Source: Chara braunii (lineage: Eukaryota; Streptophyta; Charophyceae; Charales; Characeae). From it: a DNA stretch of 20,906 nucleotides. Each line of letters begins with the position of its first letter. The stretch's first letter is position 1. Of this stretch, positions 7,790 to 15,754 are shown in pieces. Made by a program: the position numbers and the translations under genes. The notes under the pieces are model-generated. The model was not told the DNA's origin, ran no database searches, and saw only the letters and a list, made by a program, of their open reading frames with translations. The stretch lies in contig BFEA01000261.1 of the NCBI GenBank assembly GCA_003427395.1, positions 762,684 through 783,589 of the forward strand. The letters are read 5' to 3'.

Positions 7790-8334
7790 GTGTTGAAGTG
7801 GTAACGTTGCCTTCTCCACTTCAGGCGTTGGCCAAGGCTATTGACCCGTTGGTCGACCGGCAGACACATCTAGACCAATCGATTCTCTGTTCGAGAGATG
7901 TGTCTGAGTCCTTAGAAGAGTTAGAAGTTGAGTGGTCAGGAAAGGACCACAGAGACTCTTGGGCGATGATTAGTAGAGGTCCTAAATGTGAACATTTCGT
8001 GGTAGAGGTTGATGTAGGTGGCCGCAAAGTGGGTGTCTTCTTACACATAGGCTCTACACGGAACTTCATCAGTCGTCCTTGTGTGGATAGGTTGCGCTTA
8101 GGGGACCAAGTGCAGCGGCTGAATAGATCTTTAGCATCCACTTTAGCCAACAAGCACAACATAGTAGTCCAAGACTATGTCAAGGACATAGTCTGCACCT
8201 TCTCCTATGGAGGAGGGGATCTGAGACACGAGATCTCGTTCCTTGTGAGCGACGAGTTGCCATTCGATATGCTGCTAGGTATGTACTACCTCGAGGTCGC
8301 AAAGCCACAATTCGATTGTGATAGAATGCAATAG
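7790..8334 (+). pseudogene. Aspartic protease of Pol, active site lost
   Basis: Frame 1 from about 7790 to a TAG at 8332-8334 encodes the linker and retropepsin domain that cuts Gag-Pol. The strands EHFVVEVDVGGRKVGVFL precede the active-site loop; where a D-[ST]-G is required the sequence reads H-I-G (8044-8052), followed by the well-kept STRNFIS. The C-terminal hydrophobic motif of the fold, DMLLGMYYL (about 8260-8290), is preserved. Loss of the catalytic Asp rules out activity. It follows gag after a change from frame 2 to frame 1, and the reading continues past the TAG into reverse transcriptase in the same frame, consistent with one fused polyprotein. Confidence 0.85.
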
Positions 8335-9208
8335 TATAAAGCTAGCAGGCTAGTGGAGAACTATGGCCGCATGTGTGCTTCATCCTTCTATAACTATTAT
8401 AAGCAAAATCGAGAGGAGGGGATGTAGCTAGTCTTTGTCTCTGAGAAAAGGGAGGTCGTAAAAACACCCCCAAAGATAGAAGCAGTCATTGCGAGCTATC
8501 CAAACTTTTTTTAGGAGCCTAGGGGTGTGGTAGAAAGGGAGGTGGTCCATGCGATAGAAATCGTCCCCGGTAGCGAAGTACCTAAAGGACGGATTTATAG
8601 GATGTCTCATGCGGAGTTAGATGAGCTCCGCCGCCAACTTAAGGAGCTCACAGATTCCGCCATGTATATCCCCCTATGAAGCACCAGTTCTCTTTGTCCC
8701 GAAGAAAGGGGGAACCCTAAGAGTGCATTGACTATAAAGGCCTCAATGCCATCACAGTTCAGAACGGAGAGCCTCTACCCCGCATCGATAACCTCCTAGA
8801 TAGAGTGCAGGGATCCCGGTACTTCACAAAGATAGATCTGAAATCTGGATACCATCAGATTGCCATTAGGTTTGAGGATCAACACACAACCGTTTTTCAG
8901 ACCAGATACGGTTTGTACGAGTTTGTGGTGCTGTCCTTCGGTCTATGCAATGTTCCTGGTACATTTCAGCATGCAATGAATCGGATTTTTCACGAGTACT
9001 CAGATAAGTTTATCGTCGTGTACCTCGACAATATTATGATCTTTAGTAGGACTGTAGAGGAGCACGCTGAGCACTTGAAAATAGTGCTAGGTCTCCTAAG
9101 ACAACACCAGTATAAGGTAAACTTGGAGAAATGCGAATTTGGTCACACCAAGATCTTATATCTGGTTCATGTAATTTCCGCGGACGGCTTGAAGCCAAGA
9201 CGATGCCA
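8335..9208 (+). pseudogene. pol: Reverse transcriptase domain of Pol, broken
   Basis: This domain copied the element RNA into DNA. Frame 1 covers the connection and the YRMSHAELDELRRQL entry helix, with TAG stops at 8425 and 8512 and a TGA at 8677. A shift to frame 2 gives APVLFVPKKGGTLRVH, and a second shift near 8730 gives frame 3 through FTKIDLKSGYHQI (palm motif A, first catalytic Asp present), LSFGLCNVPGTFQ (motif B) and VVYLDNIMIFS (motif C, 9015-9050). Motif C should be YLDD; the final Asp codon is AAT (9030-9032), giving Asn and removing a metal ligand. A further shift near 9195 leads to frame 1. The domain is complete in length but inactive. Confidence 0.93.
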
Positions 9209-9210
9209 AA

Positions 9211-9423
9211 GTGGCCAGCATACGTGACTGGCCCAGACCTCAGACTGTTACTAAGGTCCAGCCGTTTTGGGGGATGACGGGCTACTATGGTCCGTTTGTA
9301 AAGAACTATAGTACTATAGCTTCCCCATTAACAAACCTAACCCACCTTGACACTCCTTGGGAGTGGACCGAAGAGTGTGAGGCAGCCTTCAAGAGATTTT
9401 TGGAGTATGCCCTGCAGCCCTGA
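9211..9423 (+). pseudogene. pol: RT thumb/connection segment of Pol, frame-shifted
   Basis: Frame 1 continues the Pol chain after the shift near 9195: SIRDWPRP, then a variant of the FLGLTGYYRRF thumb motif reading FWGMTGYYGPFVKNY, followed by the EWTEECEAAFKRF region. Ty3/gypsy polymerases have this part between the palm and RNase H. It runs into a TGA at 9421-9423; a move to frame 3 at about 9418 restores the RNase H reading. Confidence 0.88.
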
Positions 9424-9660
9424 CACATTATGAAGTCCTCAAACTTTTGGATTCTGAACAGCCATTTGTTGTGACCACTGACGCTAACCAATATGGCATA
9501 GGCACAGTCCTTGCGCAGAAGGAGGGGAAAAAATTGAGGTCCATCGAGTACATGAGCAAAAAGATGGCATCTCAAAAGTTAGCGAAGTCAACATATGAGC
9601 GAGAGCTTTATGCCCTATATAGAGCACTGGTCCACTGGAGGCACTAGCTCGTAGGCAGAG
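9417..9660 (+). pseudogene. pol: RNase H domain of Pol, truncated
   Basis: Frame 3 encodes ALTHYEVLKLLDSEQPF, then VVTTDANQYGIGTVLAQ with the first catalytic Asp (9480-9482), then the STYERELYAL segment with the conserved Glu, and HWRH before a TAG at 9645-9647. RNase H degrades the RNA strand of the RNA-DNA hybrid. The C-terminal half, including the usual TDH motif region, is missing: after about 9660 unrelated or rearranged sequence follows, containing a duplicated GATCCATGGTGGA (9660 and 9713). Confidence 0.88.
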
Positions 9661-9712
9661 ATCCATGGTGGAGCGCTAGTAACTGAGTTTGGAATATTTC
9701 TTGATGTAACTG

Positions 9713-10700
9713 GATCCATGGTGGAAGCCTATCAGGAAGGTGCAGTTATCTCACAAATCACCCGTAAGTTAGAAGCTAAAGACAAAGTCACTTCTGATGA
9801 ATTTACGATAGTTAATGGCTTGCCCTCTTCGGTCCACTCCCAAGGAGTTAGAAGCTCCTTACGTAAGGCACATCTTTGTTACAGTGGACCGGTTCACTAA
9901 GTATGTCAGACTAATCGCCATGCCCGAGACAGCTAGAACCGACGATGTCATCAAGCTATTTATGGACAACTGGGTACGTGACTTCGGTCTCCCTAAGTCT
10001 ATCGTAAGCAATAGGGATGTGAGGTTCACTAGTGAACTGTGGCAAACCACATCCCAGCAGATGGGCACCCGACTGCAGATGACATCAGGGAACCACCCTG
10101 AGTCAAATGGCCAGGCGGAACAGATGAATCGAGTAGTGCAGCATCTGCTTCAGCATTACATCAAGCCAAGTCAGGATGACTGGGACGAGAATTACCCCTC
10201 GTCGCCAGCCTGTACAATAACGCTGTGCACAGCACTACCGGTATGACTCCCAAACAACTGCATCTCGGTTGGAAGCCCATATCCGCACTTGATTTCCTGC
10301 TACCTGAAAATCAGCCAACTGCAACCCCGCAGCATAGAGTTTGCTGTCAAGTACAAACAGATGCTACAACAGGCTGTTGAACACATTAAGAAAGCAAGAT
10401 GCCATAATTGCATCTGAGAACAAGCACAGACAACCATCTGAGTTTCAGGTAGGTGAACAAGTGTGGGTTAAATCATCTGAACAGGGTCAGGAGCTGGGAA
10501 TCTCACGAAAACTAATGCCTCGGTATTTCGGTCCCTGGGAGGTCCTAGATATAGTTGGGGATCAGATAGATGGACCCTCCTATGTGATTCTCATCCCTGC
10601 TCACTTGCGCACACACCCAGTCTTTCACGCCTCCAAGCTAGCACCTTTCACAGAAACTGCACAGTTCCCTTCGCGACGATCAATGCTGCCCCCAACCATG
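9713..10700 (+). pseudogene. pol: Integrase, lacking the zinc-binding domain and first catalytic Asp
   Basis: Frame 1 (9718-9830) carries the spacer before integrase (AYQEGAVISQITRKLEAKD). It is joined, without the HHCC domain, to the catalytic core in frame 2 from about 9830: RHIFVTVDRFTKYVRLIA. The first Asp of the D,D-35-E triad lies in the deleted part. The second is Asn in IVSNRDVRFTS (AAT, 10010-10012). The Glu is present in GQAEQMNR (10118-10120), and exactly 35 residues separate it from the Asn, so spacing is canonical. Frame changes at about 10195, 10325 and 10395 follow. The C-terminal GPY/F motif reads RYFGPWEVLDIVG at 10521-10559. Integrase inserts the cDNA into the genome; this one cannot. 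Confidence 0.93.
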
Positions 10701-10705
10701 GACGG

Positions 10706-10883
10706 CAAAGTCGGCATTGACGACATCGTGGAGCACAGAGTGATGCCTGGGCCTAAACCTCCCGGCAGAGGCCGACCTCCAAAGCCAAGGATGCAGTACC
10801 GTGTCAGATTCAGACACCATACTGATCCAAGTGAAGATCAGTGGTTTACCAGAGAGGAACTGCAACAAACAGCTCCCAAGTGA
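10706..10883 (+). pseudogene. Chromodomain at the integrase C terminus
   Basis: Frame 3 after the GPY/F module reads GIDDIVEHRV (10713 on), a Pro/Gly/Arg-rich insert (PGPKPPGRGRPPKP), then YRVRFRHHTDPSEDQWFTREELQ, ending at TGA 10881-10883. The order of strand, strand with aromatic and W, then acidic helix matches a chromodomain, which in chromoviruses targets integration to modified histone H3. The basic PGR-rich insert between the first strands is unusual and may bind nucleic acid or act as an AT-hook-like tail. This stretch is intact, but no longer in frame with the rest of integrase. Confidence 0.8.
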
Positions 10884-10956
10884 TTGCAGGATATGAGAGA
10901 AGACTCAAGGGGAAAATGCCTGCAAACTGAAAGACTTCTCAGGGGACTATCGAAGC

Positions 10957-10967
10957 AAAGGAGGGAA
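10957..10967 (+). other. Polypurine tract
   Basis: AAAGGAGGGAA directly abuts the TG that begins the 3' LTR. It is the plus-strand primer site of reverse transcription, and its position fixes the LTR start. Confidence 0.88.
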
Positions 10968-11971
10968 TGTGAGGATTTGGCTCCTTGGCAGGCCAAAGGG
11001 CCCCATTTTGCATATGTGCCCGCCCTAAGCGAAGGCGGGCCTGATAAAATCACGAGAGGCCCATTGTTGTCAATTCTGCATTTGGGGTTCAGGCAGTTGC
11101 GTCGCGTCAGTTGGTTGAAGGAACCCAGGCCACGGCCAGCAACACTTTGTGTCGGCCCCCTAGGCCTTTCTTGTAAGCAGGCCCTGGGCCGCATCCACAG
11201 CAGTGTACACGACAGGCAGTTGGGAGTCGTAACCAAACGGGGCCCAGGGCAGTAGCAGCGAAGGCCCAGCTACGCAGGGCCTACCGGAAGCTTCTGGGCA
11301 CAGGCCCAGCCCAGCCAGGCAGCACATCAGGCCAGACACTTTCCATATAGGAAAGTGCCCGCTGCCTGGCCAAGCATTCGGCCACTGGCCAGTCGTGCGG
11401 CAGCGCTGCTTGAGCCTGCGCTCGCGTGCTGTGCGCTGCGGCTGGGCAAGGTGTTCACGCATGTGCAGTTGTGTAAGCAGGGCGCTGCTGTGGGCAGCAC
11501 CATAGCCTAGCTTCCATAGCTGGCTGGGCTTGGATGTGTAGCAAGATGATAGTGGTGGTCTTCGTGCATGAGGGAGAAGACGTGGGTGATAGACAAGGGG
11601 GAGAGAGAGAGAGAGATGAGGATGATGACATGAGGACACATACCTGGTCTTGGCGATAGTCTGCAAGAGGCGACATCTTCATGTACTTCTGTGGCTGCTG
11701 ACGTTAACAGTTGCATTGTCAATTCGTAGGCTGGACGTAGCTGTGGGATAGTAGTCTCGGCGCTGAGTGCCAAGCAGGGGGAAGGGCTGTGAATACGTAT
11801 GTGGGTGATGGCGAGAATAAGCTCTCATTGACACTCGGATTCAGTGTTTCGGTTCGCCGTTGGTGTAATATTGGTGAAATTCTGCTTTCTGGACAGTGTG
11901 GAACTTTCTGGCTGTCAATGTGATTGTGCAATCTGGATTCTGTCATTTCACCATTGCTCATTTTCCTTGCA
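10968..11971 (+). repeat. 3' LTR (complete, 1004 bp, TG...CA)
   Basis: It starts TGTGAGG right after the polypurine tract and ends TTGCA. It has the same hairpin, ATATA palindrome and GA array (only 8 units) as the left copy. The first ~280 aligned bases differ from the 5' LTR at about 22 positions by my count; the rest looks similar apart from the GA array. Confidence 0.95.
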
Positions 11972-11977
11972 TATCGA

Positions 11978-12092
11978 GCCATGTCAGTTATGATAATTTT
12001 GACTTGGAGAATTCAACCTGAGGATGGGCCTCACTGCACTACTCTTGAATCTTGAGAAATCAAGAGGTCATCACCGCTGCACTAACTCTTGA
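11978..12092 (+). repeat. Host repeat right of the retrotransposon
   Basis: This matches 3424-3528 closely, ending at the same CTAACTCTTGA, but has an extra TTCAACCTGAG-like segment that resembles the first sub-copy at 3383-3394. It begins six bases after the LTR end, with ATATCGAGCC, which itself also occurs at 3311-3320. Confidence 0.8.
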
Positions 12093-12414
12093 TGCCGCGT
12101 CCTGAATTTCCATTCAAGAGCTGTCAGATTCACTCTCAAAGGGAGTGGGTGGAACAGGAAACGTTGGTTAGAGATTACACCCTCCCCTCTCACGATTGGA
12201 ACCCCCCACATTGTCTCTGATCATCTTCTGATATGTTTTCGATGCACTCGTTAACAGGGGAAGGGAGGAACTAGTGTGTAGCAGCAGGGATCTGGCGCTG
12301 ATTTCAGGGCGAAGAGGTTCCCCCTTTTTTTCTCTAGGTGTCTGCTCAGTCAATCCCCTGGATTCCAGGGTAATCAATGCTGGCAGGAATATATCCCAAT
12401 TTCAGTTTTGTATA
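12093..12414. other. Unassigned stretch with weak hairpin
   Basis: No gene recognised. GATTCACTCTC at 12128-12138 is followed by GGGAGTGGG, a weak hairpin, and the same GATTCACTCTC returns at 12571. A GGTTCCAATC string on the minus strand near 12196 resembles a pol III B box but has no A box partner. Confidence 0.35.
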
Positions 12415-12470
12415 TGGGACGCTGGACCCGTTTTCCAGCAGGTGCTGCTCCCCACCAATGGGTGGAGCCT
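12415..12470 (-). repeat. Inverted dispersed repeat family B, copy 2
   Basis: On the minus strand this reads CATTGGTGGGGAGCAGCACC, then CTGCTGGAAAACGGGTCCAG, matching 2528-2584. In the frame used there the first part also reads as GGEQ-x-LL-xx-GSS-[IV]P, with one synonymous change in the Gln codon, but the following sequence is unrelated. Confidence 0.6.
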
Positions 12471-12481
12471 CCCCCCTGGTG

Positions 12482-12513
12482 CTAGTGGTGTCTGATCTTA
12501 TCAGAACCACTAG
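12482..12513. repeat. Near-perfect hairpin CTAGTGGT...ACCACTAG
   Basis: The outer 8-bp arms CTAGTGGT and ACCACTAG enclose an inner CTGAT-CTT-ATCAG stem. A compact 32-nt foldback with no associated gene. Confidence 0.6.
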
Positions 12514-12570
12514 TACAGTAACTGGCAGGGGCGTGTTTTTTGGGGGGGGGAAAGAAAAAAAGAAAAAAAA

Positions 12571-12597
12571 GATTCACTCTCGAAAACGTCGAGAGTG
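12571..12597. repeat. Hairpin CACTCTCGA-AAACG-TCGAGAGTG after an A-rich run
   Basis: A perfect 9-bp stem with a 5-nt loop directly follows a G9/A-rich tract (12541-12570). It may be the edge of an inserted retroposon; the function is unknown. Confidence 0.5.
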
Positions 12598-13144
12598 AGC
12601 CATGGCTGCACTAACTGTGGTAAAGTGCTCTTGATCCGGCGCTTCAAAAGGTGTCAGAAACTGCCCTTCGGACAAGCTCTTGAAGCTTCCACAGTTCCTG
12701 CCTGCAGGGGCGTTTTTTCCAAAAGAGGCCAACCGGACCCTTTGTGCGGTTTGCAAATTAGAGAGCTGGCCTCCAGTCTCGGTGGACAAATCGTCGGTGC
12801 CCTGTCGTGTAGTGTCTTTTCAGTTTCTCGAACTTCTGTCGGACGGGAGTGGAGAGTCCGGAGTAAGTGCAGCGACGACAGCACTTGATGCTAATTCAGG
12901 AGTCTGACAGCGCGAGACGTACTCTTGAAAATTTTCATGTGTCTAGCCTAGTGCAGCGAGGCCCAATTCTTTTACGTGATGTGTCCCAGCTGGCCACAGC
13001 AGGACCAGAGCAGCCAGTTCCACACCTGGCCTGACGCTCCTGCATAGTCACGGGTTACAGGGCGGCACGGTTCACCCCAGGCAGCTACGTGCTAGCATTG
13101 GCTGGGCTTGGCCATCCTCCTCACTGTCCTCAGCCCACTGAAGG
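12598..13144. other. Unassigned stretch
   Basis: Several short open frames occur on both strands, but none has a recognisable domain. CTGCACTAACT at about 12605 echoes the end of the host repeat flanking the retrotransposon (3512-3523). Confidence 0.35.
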
Positions 13145-13220
13145 TGATGGCAACGGGATTAGAACCCATCAACTACTCGGTGCCGCTCCGGCATGAAACC
13201 TGCTGAGCTAACCGGCAACC
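13145..13220 (-). repeat. tRNA-like SINE head with A and B boxes
   Basis: On the minus strand TTAGCTCAGCAGG matches the pol III A box, and GGTTCTAATCC is one base off the B box; the T arm ATGGG-TTCTAAT-CCCGT folds. The acceptor ends do not pair, so this is a tRNA-derived retroposon head or a tRNA pseudogene, not a functional tRNA. Confidence 0.6.
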
Positions 13221-13250
13221 TGACTCCCTTTGTGGCACTCTCTTCTACAT

Positions 13251-13413
13251 TTGGCAACAACATAACGAAAGGCACCAACGAGCAACGGAAATCATGTAGC
13301 AAACAATTGTGGCCAGAAGATGCGAAGTAGTTTTGGCAACAACATAACGAAAGGCACCAACGAGCAACGAGAATCATGTAGCAAACAATTCTAGCCAGAA
13401 GATGCAAAGTAGT
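13251..13413. repeat. 82-bp tandem duplication
   Basis: Units 13251-13332 and 13333-13413, each starting TTGGCAACAACATAACGAAA, differ at only a handful of positions. It lies immediately next to the tRNA-like segment, so it may be a duplicated SINE part. Confidence 0.9.
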
Positions 13414-13605
13414 CAAAATATTTCTGGCAGCTGGTTGTTGCGAGTGCTTGCTCTGAACCACTTAGAACTGTATACTCTTCGAGCCTGAATTGGACTAAAC
13501 ATCAACAGGCTGAGCATCAAAGAAGATTTCAAATAGGTTCGTCTTTCTTGAATGGTGAATACTCAAAGGATATCTAAGTCGGGTAGAGGACTAGATCATT
13601 AAGTT

Positions 13606-13705
13606 AGAGGAAGGAGCAAAAGGAGGGGGGAGAACGGGGAAGAGGAGAAACGAGAAGAAGAAGAAGAAGAAGAAGAAGAAGAAGAAGAAGAAGAAGAAGA
13701 GGGGA
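13606..13705 (+). repeat. 100-nt purine tract containing a GAA microsatellite
   Basis: Only three C residues interrupt 100 bases of purine. The right half (about 13654-13699) is a run of about 15 GAA units. Such tracts can form triplex (H-DNA) structures. Confidence 0.93.
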
Positions 13706-14030
13706 TCCACACTGAGAGGAGGAAGTAAAGCTGAGCGACGTCTAAAAGAGTGAAGCGGAGATCTCATTGATCTCAAATCCCGAGCATCAATTTGGGTCTT
13801 GGAAAACCCCATGAAGTACAACCCGATGAACCATTACTGCACCGAAGCACAGCGACGCATCTTCACCATGCCAGGTGTCGCAAAGCGGTGAGTCACAGCA
13901 AAGGGATGTATGGGACCACCATCTTTAAGACGTCCAGAGCTCAGTCGGAAAAAAGTTACTTCTGTCATTGTGCTCGTCAGAGATACAGCTTTAGCGTAAT
14001 CCGGTCAAAGCCCACACTGACTGTGAATAG
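13706..14030. other. Unassigned stretch
   Basis: A plus-strand frame 13792-14061 is open but unrecognised, and another frame contains MKYNPMNHYCTEAQRRIFT without homology that I can name. No RNA or repeat identified. Confidence 0.3.
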
Positions 14031-14252
14031 TATAGAGCCTATAGGCACAGGTAACATGTAAAACCACTGTTGCCACAAAACAGATCATGAGTTCAAGTCC
14101 CTGGTATATAACATGTGCATTACCTTGGACGGGGTTCTGCAGTGAATCATGTATATTCCAGCACGATGGGTGGTCATCAGGCTTTCGGTGAGGAAAGCAC
14201 GCAACAGAAAAACAAAGAAAGAAAGAAAAGGGAAAAAAAAAAAAAAAAAAAA
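14031..14252 (+). repeat. tRNA-like SINE with A20 tail
   Basis: A strong B box, GAGTTCAAGTCC (14089-14100), is preceded by a weak A-box-like TAGAGCCTATAGG near 14034. The unit ends about 130 bases later in an A/G-rich stretch and a pure A run (14233-14252). This is the layout of a plus-strand tRNA-derived SINE. The target-site duplication was not resolved. Confidence 0.6.
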
Positions 14253-14319
14253 GGTTCAAAACAACACAAATCTGCTACGAGCTTACGGTCAACAGGGGCC
14301 TTTTGTCACCTACCTACAG

Positions 14320-14503
14320 TCTTCCCCCAAATACAACGTAGGGTCATTATAGCTGACTATGGGCCATCTTTCAGTCTAAAATTCTAAGTGCATCTATAAT
14401 GACCGCACATTGTATTCGGGGGAAGAAGGTCATTATAGCTGAATATGGCGCATCTTTCAGTCATGCAGCTATAATGACCGTTCGTTGTATTCGGGGGAAG
14501 AAG
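14320..14503. mobile_element. Foldback MITE-like element with internal tandem duplication
   Basis: The outer arms 14320-14354 and 14467-14501 are reverse complements at 32 of 35 positions and contain CTTCCCCC and GGTCATTATAGCT. A third arm copy (14391-14428) makes two tandem units (14343-14428 and 14429-14503), each a hairpin starting GTCATTATAGCTGA and ending GGGGGAAGAAG. No coding potential. Confidence 0.8.
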
Positions 14504-14633
14504 ATAGGGCATTGGGGTTTCTTGACGCTGAGCTTTCGGTGACGTGTGGCATGGGTTGACTGCAGTGTCATCAATATGCCCATAATATTGGGCGGTGACG
14601 CGGACTATCTCGCGGTGAATTCCAGTAATGCAA

Positions 14634-14658
14634 TTTTTTTTTTTTTTTTTTTTTTTTT
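14634..14658 (-). repeat. T25 homopolymer, probable A tail of a minus-strand retroposon
   Basis: The run of 25 T is followed by GTGGGATTTTAGGGTTTAG. If it is an A tail, the retroposon body lies to the right, on the minus strand, but that body was not recognised. Confidence 0.5.
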
Positions 14659-14783
14659 GTGGGATTTTAGGGTTTAGAATCTTTAGATGTCTTTTGTTAT
14701 GGCTGTGTTTGTTTTTTCTGTTCTTTCTATACTCTTCTCTCAACTTCTGTTTCTTTCACCTTCCATTACCTACTCCTAAGACT

Positions 14784-15191
14784 ATCTAGAGGGGACCCCT
14801 GCAAGCATAGTTTTCCTCTCTCTGTGAAGAGGAGATTTCATGTTGCCCCTTGCCCCTAATGGTTAGGGTATAGGGTTGGGGCCGCCAGTGGGGGTCTGGC
14901 TAACACAAAGACCGAGACCTGTCAGTAGCTGTGCCTCCCTTTCTCATCGTCCCCCACCCTTCATCGAGTAGCAGCAGAGGCTATGGCCAACTCTCTCCCA
15001 CACACCACACACAACCCACTCGCGCTCACACTCACACCCGTGTTGGTCATAGACCCCGCTAATACCGATCAGGGGTATCCAGAGGACTATCACAGTCCGT
15101 TGGCACGAAGTGCGCCGCAGGCGGCCATGGGGCTTGAACCCACAACCTCCTGAATGCCACTTGCATGCCTAACCAACTGAGCGAGGCCGCT
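14784..15191 (-). repeat. tRNA-derived SINE, reverse orientation
   Basis: The head (15119-15191, minus) begins GCGGCCTCGCTCAGTTGG (A-box-like) and contains GGGTTCAAGCCCC (B box). Six acceptor base pairs (GCGGCC with GGCCGC) and a T arm with a 7-nt loop can form, but the D and anticodon arms do not fold well, so it is tRNA-derived rather than a working tRNA. The body (to about 14784) shares CCAGTGGGGG, the GACCGAG string and GCTGTGCCTCCC in the same order with 16697-16830, implying a family. The far boundary is approximate. Confidence 0.55.
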
Positions 15192-15754
15192 GGATATGGC
15201 TGTGTTTGCAACCAACTTGGGCCAAAAAAAAAATATTAGAGATAAAAACCTTAAAATTGTATTCATGATTCTATGTTGGGAAAGCTGTCCTACTCTCACT
15301 GCCCTACTTGAGGGTGGGCCCGTTTCCTCAAAGGCAAAGCTCGCATGTTGGGACGGAAGAGGTCTTGAAACCAACAAATTTACATGGCCTTTGCTGTCAG
15401 AGTGAAAGCATGGGCGTGTCTGGCACGTGATCTGACGAATCGTCCCGATCGAATATGCAGGACATCAATCAGTATTCTCCAAATTGAAGAGAAAAGCTCA
15501 CGAAAAACGTTTTTTAGCTCCAAAATTCATGTTGCACCCTGGAGTGAGTTTTCTCAATACAACAGTGAAGGTGGGACAAGGCCCCAGGAGGGAGGCAGGT
15601 GTGACACGGACGGCGAAGGCATGGGTGGCAGTGTGAAATAGGGAGAACAAAAACGAAAAAACATTTCATGACCGAAAAGATGAAGAGCAAAATGCTGGAA
15701 AACATAAATGCGCTTGGCCCAACGTCGCTATCCATGAGGGCTAACGGAGACACG
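15192..15754. other. Unassigned stretch
   Basis: No recognised gene, repeat or structured RNA. Short open frames on both strands lack domains. Confidence 0.35.

Larger units (their letters stand above)
3529..11971 (+). mobile_element. Near-complete, inactive Ty3/gypsy chromovirus LTR retrotransposon
   Basis: The order LTR, PBS, leader, Gag, protease, reverse transcriptase, RNase H, integrase, chromodomain, PPT, LTR is the classic Ty3/gypsy arrangement, and the chromodomain at the integrase C terminus places it among chromoviruses. Such elements copy an RNA into cDNA in cytoplasmic particles and integrate it, often into heterochromatin guided by the chromodomain. This copy is dead. Gag and Pol need at least eight frame changes, about a dozen in-frame stops are seen, the protease, RT and integrase active sites are altered, and the integrase N-terminal domain is deleted. 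The two LTRs differ at roughly 22 positions in their first 280 aligned bases (my count by eye), so the insertion is not recent. The left edge lacks the first 21 bases of the LTR. Confidence 0.95.

Noticed and set aside
5840-9650. Use of TAG as a Gln codon (alternative code as in some ulvophyte algae) to explain the many in-frame TAGs
   Set aside because: The same element also has frameshifts, TGA stops, a deleted integrase domain and lost catalytic residues, so decay explains the stops. No TAA is used in frame, although TAA is also reassigned in those codes.
11160-11666. 168-codon minus-strand open frame in the 3' LTR
   Set aside because: The same strand of the 5' LTR has frames broken at different places; no domain is visible, and it lies antisense within an LTR.
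12274-12598. Open frames around the second copy of repeat family B as a gene
   Set aside because: Both strands and several frames are open, and the sequence runs into a G9/A-rich tract; only the shared 50-bp block is supported.
14666-14677. Interstitial telomere repeat (TTTAGGGTTTAG)
   Set aside because: Under two units long, next to a T run; too short to separate from chance.
15119-15191. Functional tRNA gene
   Set aside because: The acceptor and T arms pair, but D and anticodon arms do not fold properly, and the segment continues into a repeated body.
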